From positions 1-33,651 of IMG/VR virus record IMGVR_UViG_3300007351_000041: a stretch of DNA of 33,651 nt, one strand, 5' to 3'. Shown in pieces: positions 1 to 5,367 of this stretch. This DNA comes from a virus. The position numbers and the translations under genes are program-made. How positions within the stretch are numbered: the stretch's first letter is position 1; each line of letters begins with the position of its first letter. Below the pieces are notes generated by a model. That model did not search any database. It was given only the letters and a program-made list of their open reading frames with translations, and was not told the DNA's origin.

Positions 1-13
1 GCTCTTCCGATCT
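1..13. other. Illumina adapter remnant at the left contig end
   Basis: The first 13 bases, GCTCTTCCGATCT, are the 3' end of the standard Illumina adapter and the reverse complement of the motif that begins the right-end adapter. They are not phage DNA. The T of the adapter joins the first two phage bases to make a false in-frame TAA at 13-15, which makes the first gene look closed on its 5' side. Confidence 0.96.
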
Positions 14-15
14 AA

Positions 16-582
16 GGTAGTTTTGGAACCGCTAAACCCAAAACCAATAGTGCTTTACTTCGTGTTGCTTCCAATAGGTTAGCTGAGAATGGTAGTATAA
101 TGATTATCATTTCTCAGACTAGAGATAACATTGGATTTGGAAGTCAGTTTAATCCCAAGGTATATTCGGGTGGACATGCATTAAAGTTCTATGCAGCTTT
201 GCAGATTTGGCTCTCAAGTGTTGGGGACATAAAGAAAACCGTTAAGGGCAAACCCAGACAGCTTGGAATAAATTCAAGATTACATGTTAAGAAAAATCAT
301 ATTACTGGTGCTAAGGGTGCTGTAGATGTTCCAATTCATCATAATCCTGGGGTATTAGATGATATTGGTAGTGCTGTAAGTTATTTAATAGAGGAAGGAC
401 ATTGGTCGGAAGATAAGGGTAAGGTTAAAGCTCCAGAGTTTGATTTTGAAGGATCAGTTGAAAAGCTTTGTCAGAAGATTGATGGTGAGAATCTTGAAAG
501 AGATTTACAGGCTTTAGTTGTTGAAGTTTGGGATGATATTCAAACTGCTTGTAGATTACAAAGGAAGGTTAAATACGAATGA
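16..582 (+). CDS. RecA/UvsX-like recombinase, C-terminal part (5' truncated by contig end)
   Basis: The reading frame is open from the adapter junction and gives about 188 residues. Its first part, 'LAENGSIMIIISQTRDNIG' followed by 'SGGHALKFYAALQIWLS', matches the RecA core pattern of a beta strand, 'NQ.R..IG', then 'TTGG.ALKFYASVRLDIRR' (loop L2 region). The later 'GINSRLHVKKNHITG' fits the next core strands. RecA family proteins polymerise on single-stranded DNA and catalyse strand exchange; in phages they serve recombination-dependent replication and repair. The Walker A half is missing because the contig starts inside the gene. A methionine at position 100 is internal and should not be used as the start. 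The stop overlaps the next start by 4 bases (ATGA). The family call is firm; UvsX versus RecA cannot be decided from this fragment. Confidence 0.82.
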   Translation, partial: GSFGTAKPKTNSALLRVASNRLAENGSIMIIISQTRDNIGFGSQFNPKVYSGGHALKFYAALQIWLSSVGDIKKTVKGKPRQLGINSRLHVKKNHITGAKGAVDVPIHHNPGVLDDIGSAVSYLIEEGHWSEDKGKVKAPEFDFEGSVEKLCQKIDGENLERDLQALVVEVWDDIQTACRLQRKVKYE

Positions 583-767
583 TCAATGTCAATTGTGTTG
601 ATTGCCAAAAACTACTGGCTGTAAAAACGTATAATGATAAGGAAATGAGGTTTGAAATAGCTTTCTTACCAGGTATATTAGTTGAAGGGCGTGAGAATGA
701 ACCTCGTATACGATGTGATTGTGGACATTATTTGTTTTTAATCGATGGGAGAATTATAGATGAATGA
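579..767 (+). CDS. Small zinc-ribbon-like protein
   Basis: A 62-residue protein with one cysteine pair near the N-terminus (CVDC, residues 6-9) and a second as CDC near residue 46, followed by H. Spacing like this is typical of small zinc ribbons, so it may bind one zinc. It overlaps the recombinase stop by 4 bases and the next gene by 8, so translation is probably coupled within one operon. I recognise no specific family; the function is unknown. Confidence 0.6.
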   Translation: MINVNCVDCQKLLAVKTYNDKEMRFEIAFLPGILVEGRENEPRIRCDCGHYLFLIDGRIIDE

Positions 768-1128
768 AATAATTGATAAGTCTGAAAATATCAGAGCATT
801 GATGGAAACATTGAAGCAATTGGAAGCTGATTGTTTTCCTTCAGCTCCATCATATGAGAAAGTTATTAAAATTCAGGAAGAGTGGATTAACCGTTTTGTT
901 GGACCTGGATTTTATGTATCTAGTCCTGGTGCAAAAATTGAAAAGATTGGTGAAGTGAAGGAAATGAATTATGGCAGTTCTGAGGAGCCAGATTGTAATC
1001 TTCCTCAAGGACGTTGTTCTTGTGATGGTAAAACTTCTATGTGTATAATTTGCGCTATGGAAATGAGGGATAGAGCAAAAGGAATTACTACATCAGCTAA
1101 GAGAAATCCATTTTACAAATACGAGTAA
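760..1128 (+). CDS. Hypothetical protein with Cys-rich C-terminus
   Basis: A 122-residue protein. The first half is predicted helical (residues 1-45, rich in E, K and L). The second half holds a cysteine cluster (C-x6-C-x-C...C-x2-C, about residues 80-99) that could hold a metal. It starts inside the previous gene with an 8-base overlap and ends 4 bases before the next start. I do not recognise the family. It belongs to the operon of small proteins after the recombinase. Confidence 0.55.
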   Translation: MNEIIDKSENIRALMETLKQLEADCFPSAPSYEKVIKIQEEWINRFVGPGFYVSSPGAKIEKIGEVKEMNYGSSEEPDCNLPQGRCSCDGKTSMCIICAMEMRDRAKGITTSAKRNPFYKYE

Positions 1129-1132
1129 ATCT

Positions 1133-1576
1133 ATGAGCATGTCCACACAAGGTTCTTCTTCTTTTCCTTTTCCATTTATTGTTGCTTCCCAGCAAGGAGG
1201 TAATAATTTATTGGAAAATGATGCTCCAGCACGAGTTAAGACTGCTTTAGATTTTTTACAGCAGTTGATAATCAAAACAATGCCAAGGGCAGCTGCTTCT
1301 GATAATCAAATAGAGTGGGCTCCTGAAACTAAGTTAAATGCAAATGAAGTAGCTGCTCAAGGAGCAGCTTGTAATTTATTAGTTAAGTATTTTTCAGGAG
1401 ATTTGAAGGCTGATAGTTGGGAAGAAGTTAGAAGAAAAGCTGCAAAAGAAGGTATGCTTCCAACTAGAACTTGCGGAACTTTGATGCGTTGTTTTGGGTG
1501 CGCTCCAGATTATACTGGTGAATGTCATATTTGTGATGGTAAGAGAACTGTTTTAGTATACCCTTCAGGTAATTAA
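1133..1576 (+). CDS. Hypothetical protein with C-terminal double CXXC motif
   Basis: A 147-residue protein. The N-terminal 30 residues are low complexity (S, F, P, G). A helical middle is followed by a C-terminal cysteine module, CFGC then CHIC about 11 residues later, resembling a DnaJ-type zinc finger. A second ATG lies two codons downstream of the chosen start. The stop TAA shares its last base with the next ATG (TAATG). Function unknown; a nucleic-acid or protein-binding zinc module is a reasonable guess. Confidence 0.55.
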   Translation: MSMSTQGSSSFPFPFIVASQQGGNNLLENDAPARVKTALDFLQQLIIKTMPRAAASDNQIEWAPETKLNANEVAAQGAACNLLVKYFSGDLKADSWEEVRRKAAKEGMLPTRTCGTLMRCFGCAPDYTGECHICDGKRTVLVYPSGN

Positions 1577-1866
1577 TGTTAACAGCAATTGAAAAGAAAA
1601 TAGTAGCTCAAAGATCTAGTTTATGGAAGGGTCCGCCCGCTTGGGGTTTAAAAGACGGTTATAGATTAGGCTTGTACGACGCTGTAAACAATCTAGGATT
1701 TGCTTGACCAGGAATAACCCTAGCTAAGTTTAGGGGTCAACTAAACGAATCTGGGATAATCCTCGCCGTGCGCGAGATAAGTGATTATTTCACTAGTAAG
1801 ACTGGTGAGAGTTATTTGAAAAATAGATTGAGTGGTATAGATACTTCAAAAGTGTTTGAGGAGTGA
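1576..1866 (+). pseudogene. Small ORF interrupted by one in-frame TGA
   Basis: Starting at the ATG that overlaps the previous stop, the frame gives 43 residues, ends at TGA 1705-1707, and then stays open in the same frame for 52 more codons to TGA 1864-1866. Both halves look like one globular protein ('YRLGLYDAVNNLGFA' then 'PGITLAKFRGQL'), and both use more C-ending codons than the neighbours. A Trp codon (TGG) changed to TGA by mutation or sequencing error is the simplest reading. Programmed readthrough is possible because a hairpin spans the TGA (TTGACC 1704-1709 pairs with GGTCAA 1735-1740, and CCTA 1719-1722 with TAGG 1731-1734). TGA is a normal stop in neighbouring genes, so general recoding is excluded. 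Function unknown. Confidence 0.5.
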
Positions 1867-1869
1867 AAA

Positions 1870-2334
1870 ATGCCGTTGTCTGATGCCATTTTAGGTATAG
1901 CTGATGATATGGAAGAAGTCGCCAAGGAAGGAGATAATCTTATGTTAAAAACATTTGCTAAGCAACTTCGTCGTGCTGTACAAGCTTCTGTTGAACCAGA
2001 AAAGCCAAAGTATGTTAAGCCTAACTGGGAAGAAGAAGCCAGATTAGAATTCAAAAACTCAAAGAAAATATTTGCTCAAAAAGCTTCTTTGGAAGAAAGT
2101 TTTCTCGGTGAACAAGTGGAAATAGTTGATGGTCCTTTAGGAAGTGATGATGGAGTTCCTAATTTATGGCCAATTCCGCCTGGTGGAACTCCTGGATCAA
2201 AAGCAGTTTTAGACAATCAGTTTGTATATAAGTTGGGTGAAGATAGAAAACTCCATTTTTTACCAGATGAAACTAAAGTTTTGAGAGAGTCTGTAGCAAA
2301 CTCCCAACCCAAAATAATATTAGGGGAGGCGTAA
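1870..2334 (+). CDS. Hypothetical protein, acidic, 154 aa
   Basis: A 154-residue protein with a helical N-terminal half (residues 1-45, 'ADDMEEVAKEG' and 'FAKQLRRAVQAS'), then a charged segment and a Pro/Gly-rich stretch near residues 98-110. No transmembrane segment or cysteine motif. It begins 3 bases after the interrupted ORF. I do not recognise the family. Coding is supported by length, codon use like the neighbours, and tight packing. Confidence 0.6.
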   Translation: MPLSDAILGIADDMEEVAKEGDNLMLKTFAKQLRRAVQASVEPEKPKYVKPNWEEEARLEFKNSKKIFAQKASLEESFLGEQVEIVDGPLGSDDGVPNLWPIPPGGTPGSKAVLDNQFVYKLGEDRKLHFLPDETKVLRESVANSQPKIILGEA

Positions 2335-2336
2335 AC

Positions 2337-2558
2337 TTGGCAGTTAAAATATCTTGTGATAAGTGTGGAAAAGATATAAGTACAGTTCATTCTGGATTTG
2401 ATGAATATAAATTTCATCTTAGTTATTCATGCGTGCCAAATACTCAAACTATGAGATATGCTGTTTATATTACACCTCCCCTTCCTGGTGATATGGTTTT
2501 CTGTTCTTTACAATGTTTGTTAGATTGGTTAAAGGAGCATTTACATGTTGAAAAATAA
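2337..2558 (+). CDS. Small Cys-containing protein, TTG start
   Basis: A 73-residue protein read from TTG at 2337. The start is supported by a strong ribosome-binding site, GGGGAGG at 2323-2329, 7 bases upstream, and by the lack of an earlier ATG in frame. It has an N-terminal CDKCG knuckle and a C-terminal 'CSLQC' pair, enough for one zinc site, and ends in an amphipathic helix. Its 3' end overlaps the next gene by 14 bases. Function unknown. Confidence 0.55.
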   Translation: MAVKISCDKCGKDISTVHSGFDEYKFHLSYSCVPNTQTMRYAVYITPPLPGDMVFCSLQCLLDWLKEHLHVEK

Positions 2559-2796
2559 AGTAAGACGTTACTGGCGTAAGGATTTACATACTGATTTAAA
2601 AGAAAAAACAGCTGTTACAAAGGATTTCGATGATGCTATTGCTGATATTTCATCAGTTTTAAGTTTATCAAAAGCAGAAGTTTCATCTAAATTGATAGCT
2701 AAAGGTTCGTTAGAAAGCAAATACCAAGTTTGGAATCTAATAACTGGACCGGTTAATCCATTTGCTCTTAGTGCAAAAAAAACTCCATTGGAATAA
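2545..2796 (+). CDS. Hypothetical protein, last gene of the first transcription unit
   Basis: An 83-residue basic protein ('NKVRRYWRKDLHTDLKEK' at the N-terminus), mostly helical by composition, with no cysteine. It overlaps the previous gene by 14 bases, with a GGAG ribosome-binding site inside that gene. A strong terminator starts 5 bases after its stop, so it closes the operon that begins upstream of the contig. Function not recognised. Confidence 0.55.
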   Translation: MLKNKVRRYWRKDLHTDLKEKTAVTKDFDDAIADISSVLSLSKAEVSSKLIAKGSLESKYQVWNLITGPVNPFALSAKKTPLE

Positions 2797-2800
2797 ATTA

Positions 2801-2836
2801 AAACACCTTCAAGAAATTTTCTTGAAGGTGTTTTTT
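2801..2836 (+). terminator. Rho-independent terminator
   Basis: A 13-bp perfect stem, AAACACCTTCAAG at 2801-2813 and its complement at 2821-2833, with a 7-base loop, runs straight into a T tract. It lies just after the 2545-2796 gene and separates the recombinase operon from the protease unit. The T-rich sides would also allow weaker termination on the opposite strand. Confidence 0.9.
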
Positions 2837-2887
2837 CATATCAATTTATCATTTTTATAAAAATGATATCTAATTCTCGCTTTTTGT

Positions 2888-2917
2888 TTGTCTTTTTAAT
2901 CGTAATCAATTTATAAT
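2888..2917 (+). promoter_or_regulatory. Candidate sigma70-type promoter for the protease unit
   Basis: A perfect -10 box TATAAT lies at 2912-2917, with a 4/6 -35 match (TTGTCT, 2888-2893) 18 bases upstream. It sits between a terminator and the first gene of the next unit, where a promoter is expected. The 100-base leader after it contains AGAGACA near 2929 and TGTCTCT at 3020-3026 over the start codon, which could pair. The -35 is weak and AT-rich DNA gives chance matches. Confidence 0.42.
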
Positions 2918-3018
2918 AGATGTTTGTAAGAGACAATGAAGTCTTGGCGTGAGAGTTACGTTCACATTACCTAAATCTCAAAAATAAACTAGGTAGGAGA
3001 GAGAGAAAGAAAATATGA

Positions 3019-3516
3019 ATGTCTCTTTTTTGGGCGAATTTATATTCTCTGGTTATTATCGCACAAACTCAAGTTGATCCTATATCTGGAGGGGCTGGTT
3101 GGGTAGGCGCTGGTTTATTGGGGTTGGTACTTGGTTGGTTGTTACTAAAACATCTTCCAGATAAGGATAAATACATCAAGGAAATAATTAAAGAACATGG
3201 AGAAACTGTTAATAAAGTTACAGAAAAACATGAGATAACAGTTAAGGGAGTTGCTGAAAAACATGAACAATCTCTAAAGTTAGTTGCTGAAAAACATGAG
3301 TTAGCTATAAAACAAGCAGCTGAAAAACATTCAGCTGCGGTAGAGGCTGCTGCTCAAAGAACTGAACTAGCAGTAAATAAAGTTGCTGAAAAACATGCTG
3401 AAATAGTTACAGCAATGGCTACTACATTTACAGCATCGTTAGAAAATGTAGTTAATCATTGTAAAGATGAAATGGATAGAATTGCTAGTTATTGGCAACA
3501 AAGTAAAAATAATTAA
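3019..3516 (+). CDS. Membrane-anchored hendecad coiled-coil protein
   Basis: A 165-residue protein. Residues 1-16 are hydrophobic and a clear transmembrane segment lies at about 27-45 ('GLLGLVLGWLLL'). From about residue 60 onward it consists of 11-residue repeats with the core 'VAEKHE': VTEKHEITVKG, VAEKHEQSLKL, VAEKHELAIKQ, AAEKHSAAVEA, then degenerate copies to about residue 150. Eleven-residue periodicity marks a hendecad (nearly straight) coiled coil, so it is probably an oligomeric rod anchored in the inner membrane. Small phage membrane proteins in such positions are often holins or spanins, but nothing here proves that. An ATG 4 bases upstream (3015) opens a different frame that stops after 20 codons. 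It leads the unit that includes the S8 protease. Confidence 0.68.
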   Translation: MSLFWANLYSLVIIAQTQVDPISGGAGWVGAGLLGLVLGWLLLKHLPDKDKYIKEIIKEHGETVNKVTEKHEITVKGVAEKHEQSLKLVAEKHELAIKQAAEKHSAAVEAAAQRTELAVNKVAEKHAEIVTAMATTFTASLENVVNHCKDEMDRIASYWQQSKNN

Positions 3517-3528
3517 GGTATTTTAAAT

Positions 3529-4578
3529 ATGAGCGATTTTGTACTTCCACCTTTTACTGTTGAACAACAAATGATGTCTCTTACAGAGACTATGGATTGG
3601 TCTTTGTCATTATATGGAATTCCAAATGCTTGGAAGAGAAGTAGAGGTAAGGGTCAATTAGTTGCTGTTCTTGATACAGGAGTTGATAAAAGACATTATG
3701 AACATGGGGATCTTAAAAATTCAGTAGTAGCAGCTAAGGATTTTACAAATTCTAGAGTTGGTTTTTTTGATTTGAATGGACATGGGACACATACTGCTGG
3801 AACTATTGGTGCAAGAGAAGATAATAATGGTGTTGTAGGGGTGATGCCAGAATCTAGTTTGGCAATTGGTAAAGTTCTTGGTGATAGTGGTGGTGGTAGT
3901 GGTCAACAGGTTGGAGATGGTATTGATTGGTCAGTCAGTATTGGTGCTAGTGTAATAAGTTTGTCATTAGGTTCTAATTATGCTGACCCAATAATGTATC
4001 AAGCTATTAAGAGAGCAGTAGAAGCAGGATGTCATGTTATATGCGCTGCAGGTAATGAAGGTAAAATTACAGGTGAAAATACTGTGGGATATCCTGCTAG
4101 ATGGGCAGAGTGTGCAGCTGTTGGAGCAGTAGATGAAAATGGTAGAGTTGCTTCTTTTTCTTCTAGAGGTCCAGAAGTTGATATTTGTGCTCCTGGCGTC
4201 AATATATTGAGTACATATTTGAACGGTGGATATGCTAAGTTATCTGGAACAAGTATGGCAACTCCGTTTGTTTCTGGAGTTGTGGGTTTACTTTTAAGTA
4301 CTGGCGTTAAATTGTCTCCTAAAGCCTTGATTGAAATGCTTAGAAGTACTGCAAGAGCTTGGAAGCCAGGCGATGATTGTGATGGTTCGGGGGTAGGTTT
4401 GATTAATCCTGAAACGTTATTGACACCACCTCCACCTCCACCACCTCCACCTCCACCACCTCCGCCTTCTGTACCAGAACCTCCACCAAATTTGGAGATG
4501 GTTAAAATTGGTCCTTTTTCAGTTTCAGTAGAAAAAATAAGAGATAAAACTGGATTATTTATTTGTGTGGGGGGATAA
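3529..4578 (+). CDS. Subtilisin-like serine protease (S8 family) with polyproline linker
   Basis: A 349-residue protein with the complete S8 catalytic set: Asp49 in 'AVLDTGVD', His85 in 'GHGTHTAG', oxyanion Asn176 in 'CAAGNEG', and Ser242 in 'GTSMATPFVSG'. The catalytic domain fills about residues 22-297. It is followed by 14 consecutive prolines (300-313), a further 'VPEPPP', and a short tail of about 30 residues (from residue 321). There is no obvious signal peptide and only a short N-terminal stretch in place of a classical prodomain. It is therefore probably made in the cytoplasm, or acts in virions or after lysis. Subtilases are uncommon in phages, whose prohead proteases are usually of other families. 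Roles could include cleavage of phage structural proteins or of host proteins. Its stop overlaps the next start (TAATG). Confidence 0.93.
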   Translation: MSDFVLPPFTVEQQMMSLTETMDWSLSLYGIPNAWKRSRGKGQLVAVLDTGVDKRHYEHGDLKNSVVAAKDFTNSRVGFFDLNGHGTHTAGTIGAREDNNGVVGVMPESSLAIGKVLGDSGGGSGQQVGDGIDWSVSIGASVISLSLGSNYADPIMYQAIKRAVEAGCHVICAAGNEGKITGENTVGYPARWAECAAVGAVDENGRVASFSSRGPEVDICAPGVNILSTYLNGGYAKLSGTSMATPFVSGVVGLLLSTGVKLSPKALIEMLRSTARAWKPGDDCDGSGVGLINPETLLTPPPPPPPPPPPPPPSVPEPPPNLEMVKIGPFSVSVEKIRDKTGLFICVGG

Positions 4579-4697
4579 TGAGTAAGATAATAGCATTAGA
4601 GATGGCTGATGATTTTGAATCTGTTAAACCATATTTAGTAGAATTAATTGCAAGAATTCGTTTTGTGTGTCGTGTTGTTCCTATTGTTTGTAGATGA
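4578..4697 (+). CDS. 39-residue hypothetical peptide
   Basis: A short ORF whose ATG overlaps the protease stop (TAATG) and which ends 10 bases before the next gene. It encodes 39 residues, first half acidic ('ALEMADDFESVKPYLVELIA'), second half basic with two Cys ('RIRFVCRVVPIVCR'). It fills an otherwise empty gap in the coding sequence with the coupling geometry seen elsewhere in this phage. No family recognised. Confidence 0.45.
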   Translation: MSKIIALEMADDFESVKPYLVELIARIRFVCRVVPIVCR

Positions 4698-4707
4698 GGA
4701 AATTTAA

Positions 4708-5091
4708 ATGCCTTATGCACCGCCAACGTTAAGTCAAGCTCAAACAGCATTAAGTGATGCCCTTGAGCCACTTACAACTGGAAAGATTAATACCCCAAAG
4801 CAAATTTGGGCATTAGAAACATTGCAGTTGTTTGCTATTGCAAACATATTTAGTATACCAGAATCTGGAATTGTAGCTGCACAAGCTACCCCAGAATCTA
4901 AAGTTGAGTTAACAGATGAGCAAATGCTTGTGTTGTTAAATCAGTGGAATACCAGTGGTAATATGTATACTACAATTGCCCATCCTCAAAATGCTAATTT
5001 ACTAGCTGGTATTAATTGGGCACAGCTTATTAAGATGATATTGCCTCTATTGTTGAATGAAATATTGAAGTATTTAGATACTTCTAAGTAA
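4708..5091 (+). CDS. Hypothetical protein with C-terminal hydrophobic helix
   Basis: A 127-residue protein, helical by composition, Gln- and Ala-rich in its first half, with a hydrophobic C-terminal stretch ('IKMILPLLLNEILKYL', about residues 109-124) that could be an amphipathic or membrane-associated helix. There is no signal peptide. It is the last gene before a 276-base gene-free stretch that holds the structured RNA at 5102-5218. I do not recognise the family. Confidence 0.6.
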   Translation: MPYAPPTLSQAQTALSDALEPLTTGKINTPKQIWALETLQLFAIANIFSIPESGIVAAQATPESKVELTDEQMLVLLNQWNTSGNMYTTIAHPQNANLLAGINWAQLIKMILPLLLNEILKYLDTSK

Positions 5092-5101
5092 CGCAAAACA
5101 C

Positions 5102-5218
5102 AATGGGTGGGCATGAGATGGTGATAAAACAATCAATTCGATGTGGATCACTTACTGCAATCTCCAATGCATTTCCCCAATTGGAGTCATCTCTGATGCC
5201 GGCAGTTGCTCACCCATT
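5102..5218 (+). ncRNA. Candidate structured RNA (three-way junction with possible pseudoknot)
   Basis: The stretch folds by hand into nested perfect helices. P1: 5102-5109 with 5211-5218 (8 bp). P2: GGCAT 5110-5114 with 5196-5200. P3: GAGATG 5115-5120 with 5188-5193. P5: GTGAT 5121-5125 with 5147-5151. P4: CTCCAAT 5162-5168 with 5180-5186 (7 bp). All 24 bases 5102-5125 are paired without a break, P3 opens into a junction carrying P4 and P5, and the junction linker ACTGC (5154-5158) can pair with GCAGT in the 3' bulge (5202-5206). That is 31 nested base pairs in 117 bases of an AT-rich genome. It lies in the leader of the cytochrome-like gene block, about 10 bases before a GGAGGAG ribosome-binding motif, so a cis-acting regulator is likely; a free ncRNA is also possible. 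I do not recognise a known class. Confidence 0.62.
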
Positions 5219-5324
5219 ATTAATACATTGGAGGAGTTACAATTACCCGTCATCAAAGGAAAAGGAAGACTAAGCGGATAAGGGAATATCAAAAGATTGT
5301 TAAGAAAGAAAAATTTGGTTTAGT

Positions 5325-5353
5325 CAATGTTGATTTAATAAATCAAAACATTG
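5325..5353 (+). promoter_or_regulatory. Hairpin just upstream of the cytochrome-like gene's ribosome-binding site
   Basis: CAATGTT (5325-5331) pairs with AACATTG (5347-5353), and GATTT (5332-5336) with AAATC (5340-5344), giving a 12-bp stem with a 3-base loop and a 2-base bulge. It ends a few bases before the GAGGAGG (5359-5365) ahead of ATG 5368. There is no T tract after it, so it is not a standard terminator. It could modulate translation of the exported cytochrome-like protein. Confidence 0.4.
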
Positions 5354-5367
5354 TAAAAGAGGAGGAA

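Noticed and set aside
1705-1707. Phage-wide recoding of TGA as an amino acid
   Set aside because: TGA ends many well-bounded genes here, often in ATGA overlaps (for example 580-582, 765-767 and 7264-7266), so only this single case is open.
5102-5218. phi29-type packaging RNA or a hammerhead ribozyme (CTGATG at 5193-5198)
   Set aside because: The length and three-way junction recall pRNA, but the phage is terminase-type and the sequence shows no match; the hammerhead core lacks its GAAA and stem arrangement.
5103-5273. A 56-codon ORF starting MGGHEMVIKQ in the gene-free stretch
   Set aside because: It lies over the nested RNA helices, has no ribosome-binding site, and its composition differs from neighbouring coding DNA; the pairing explains the sequence better.
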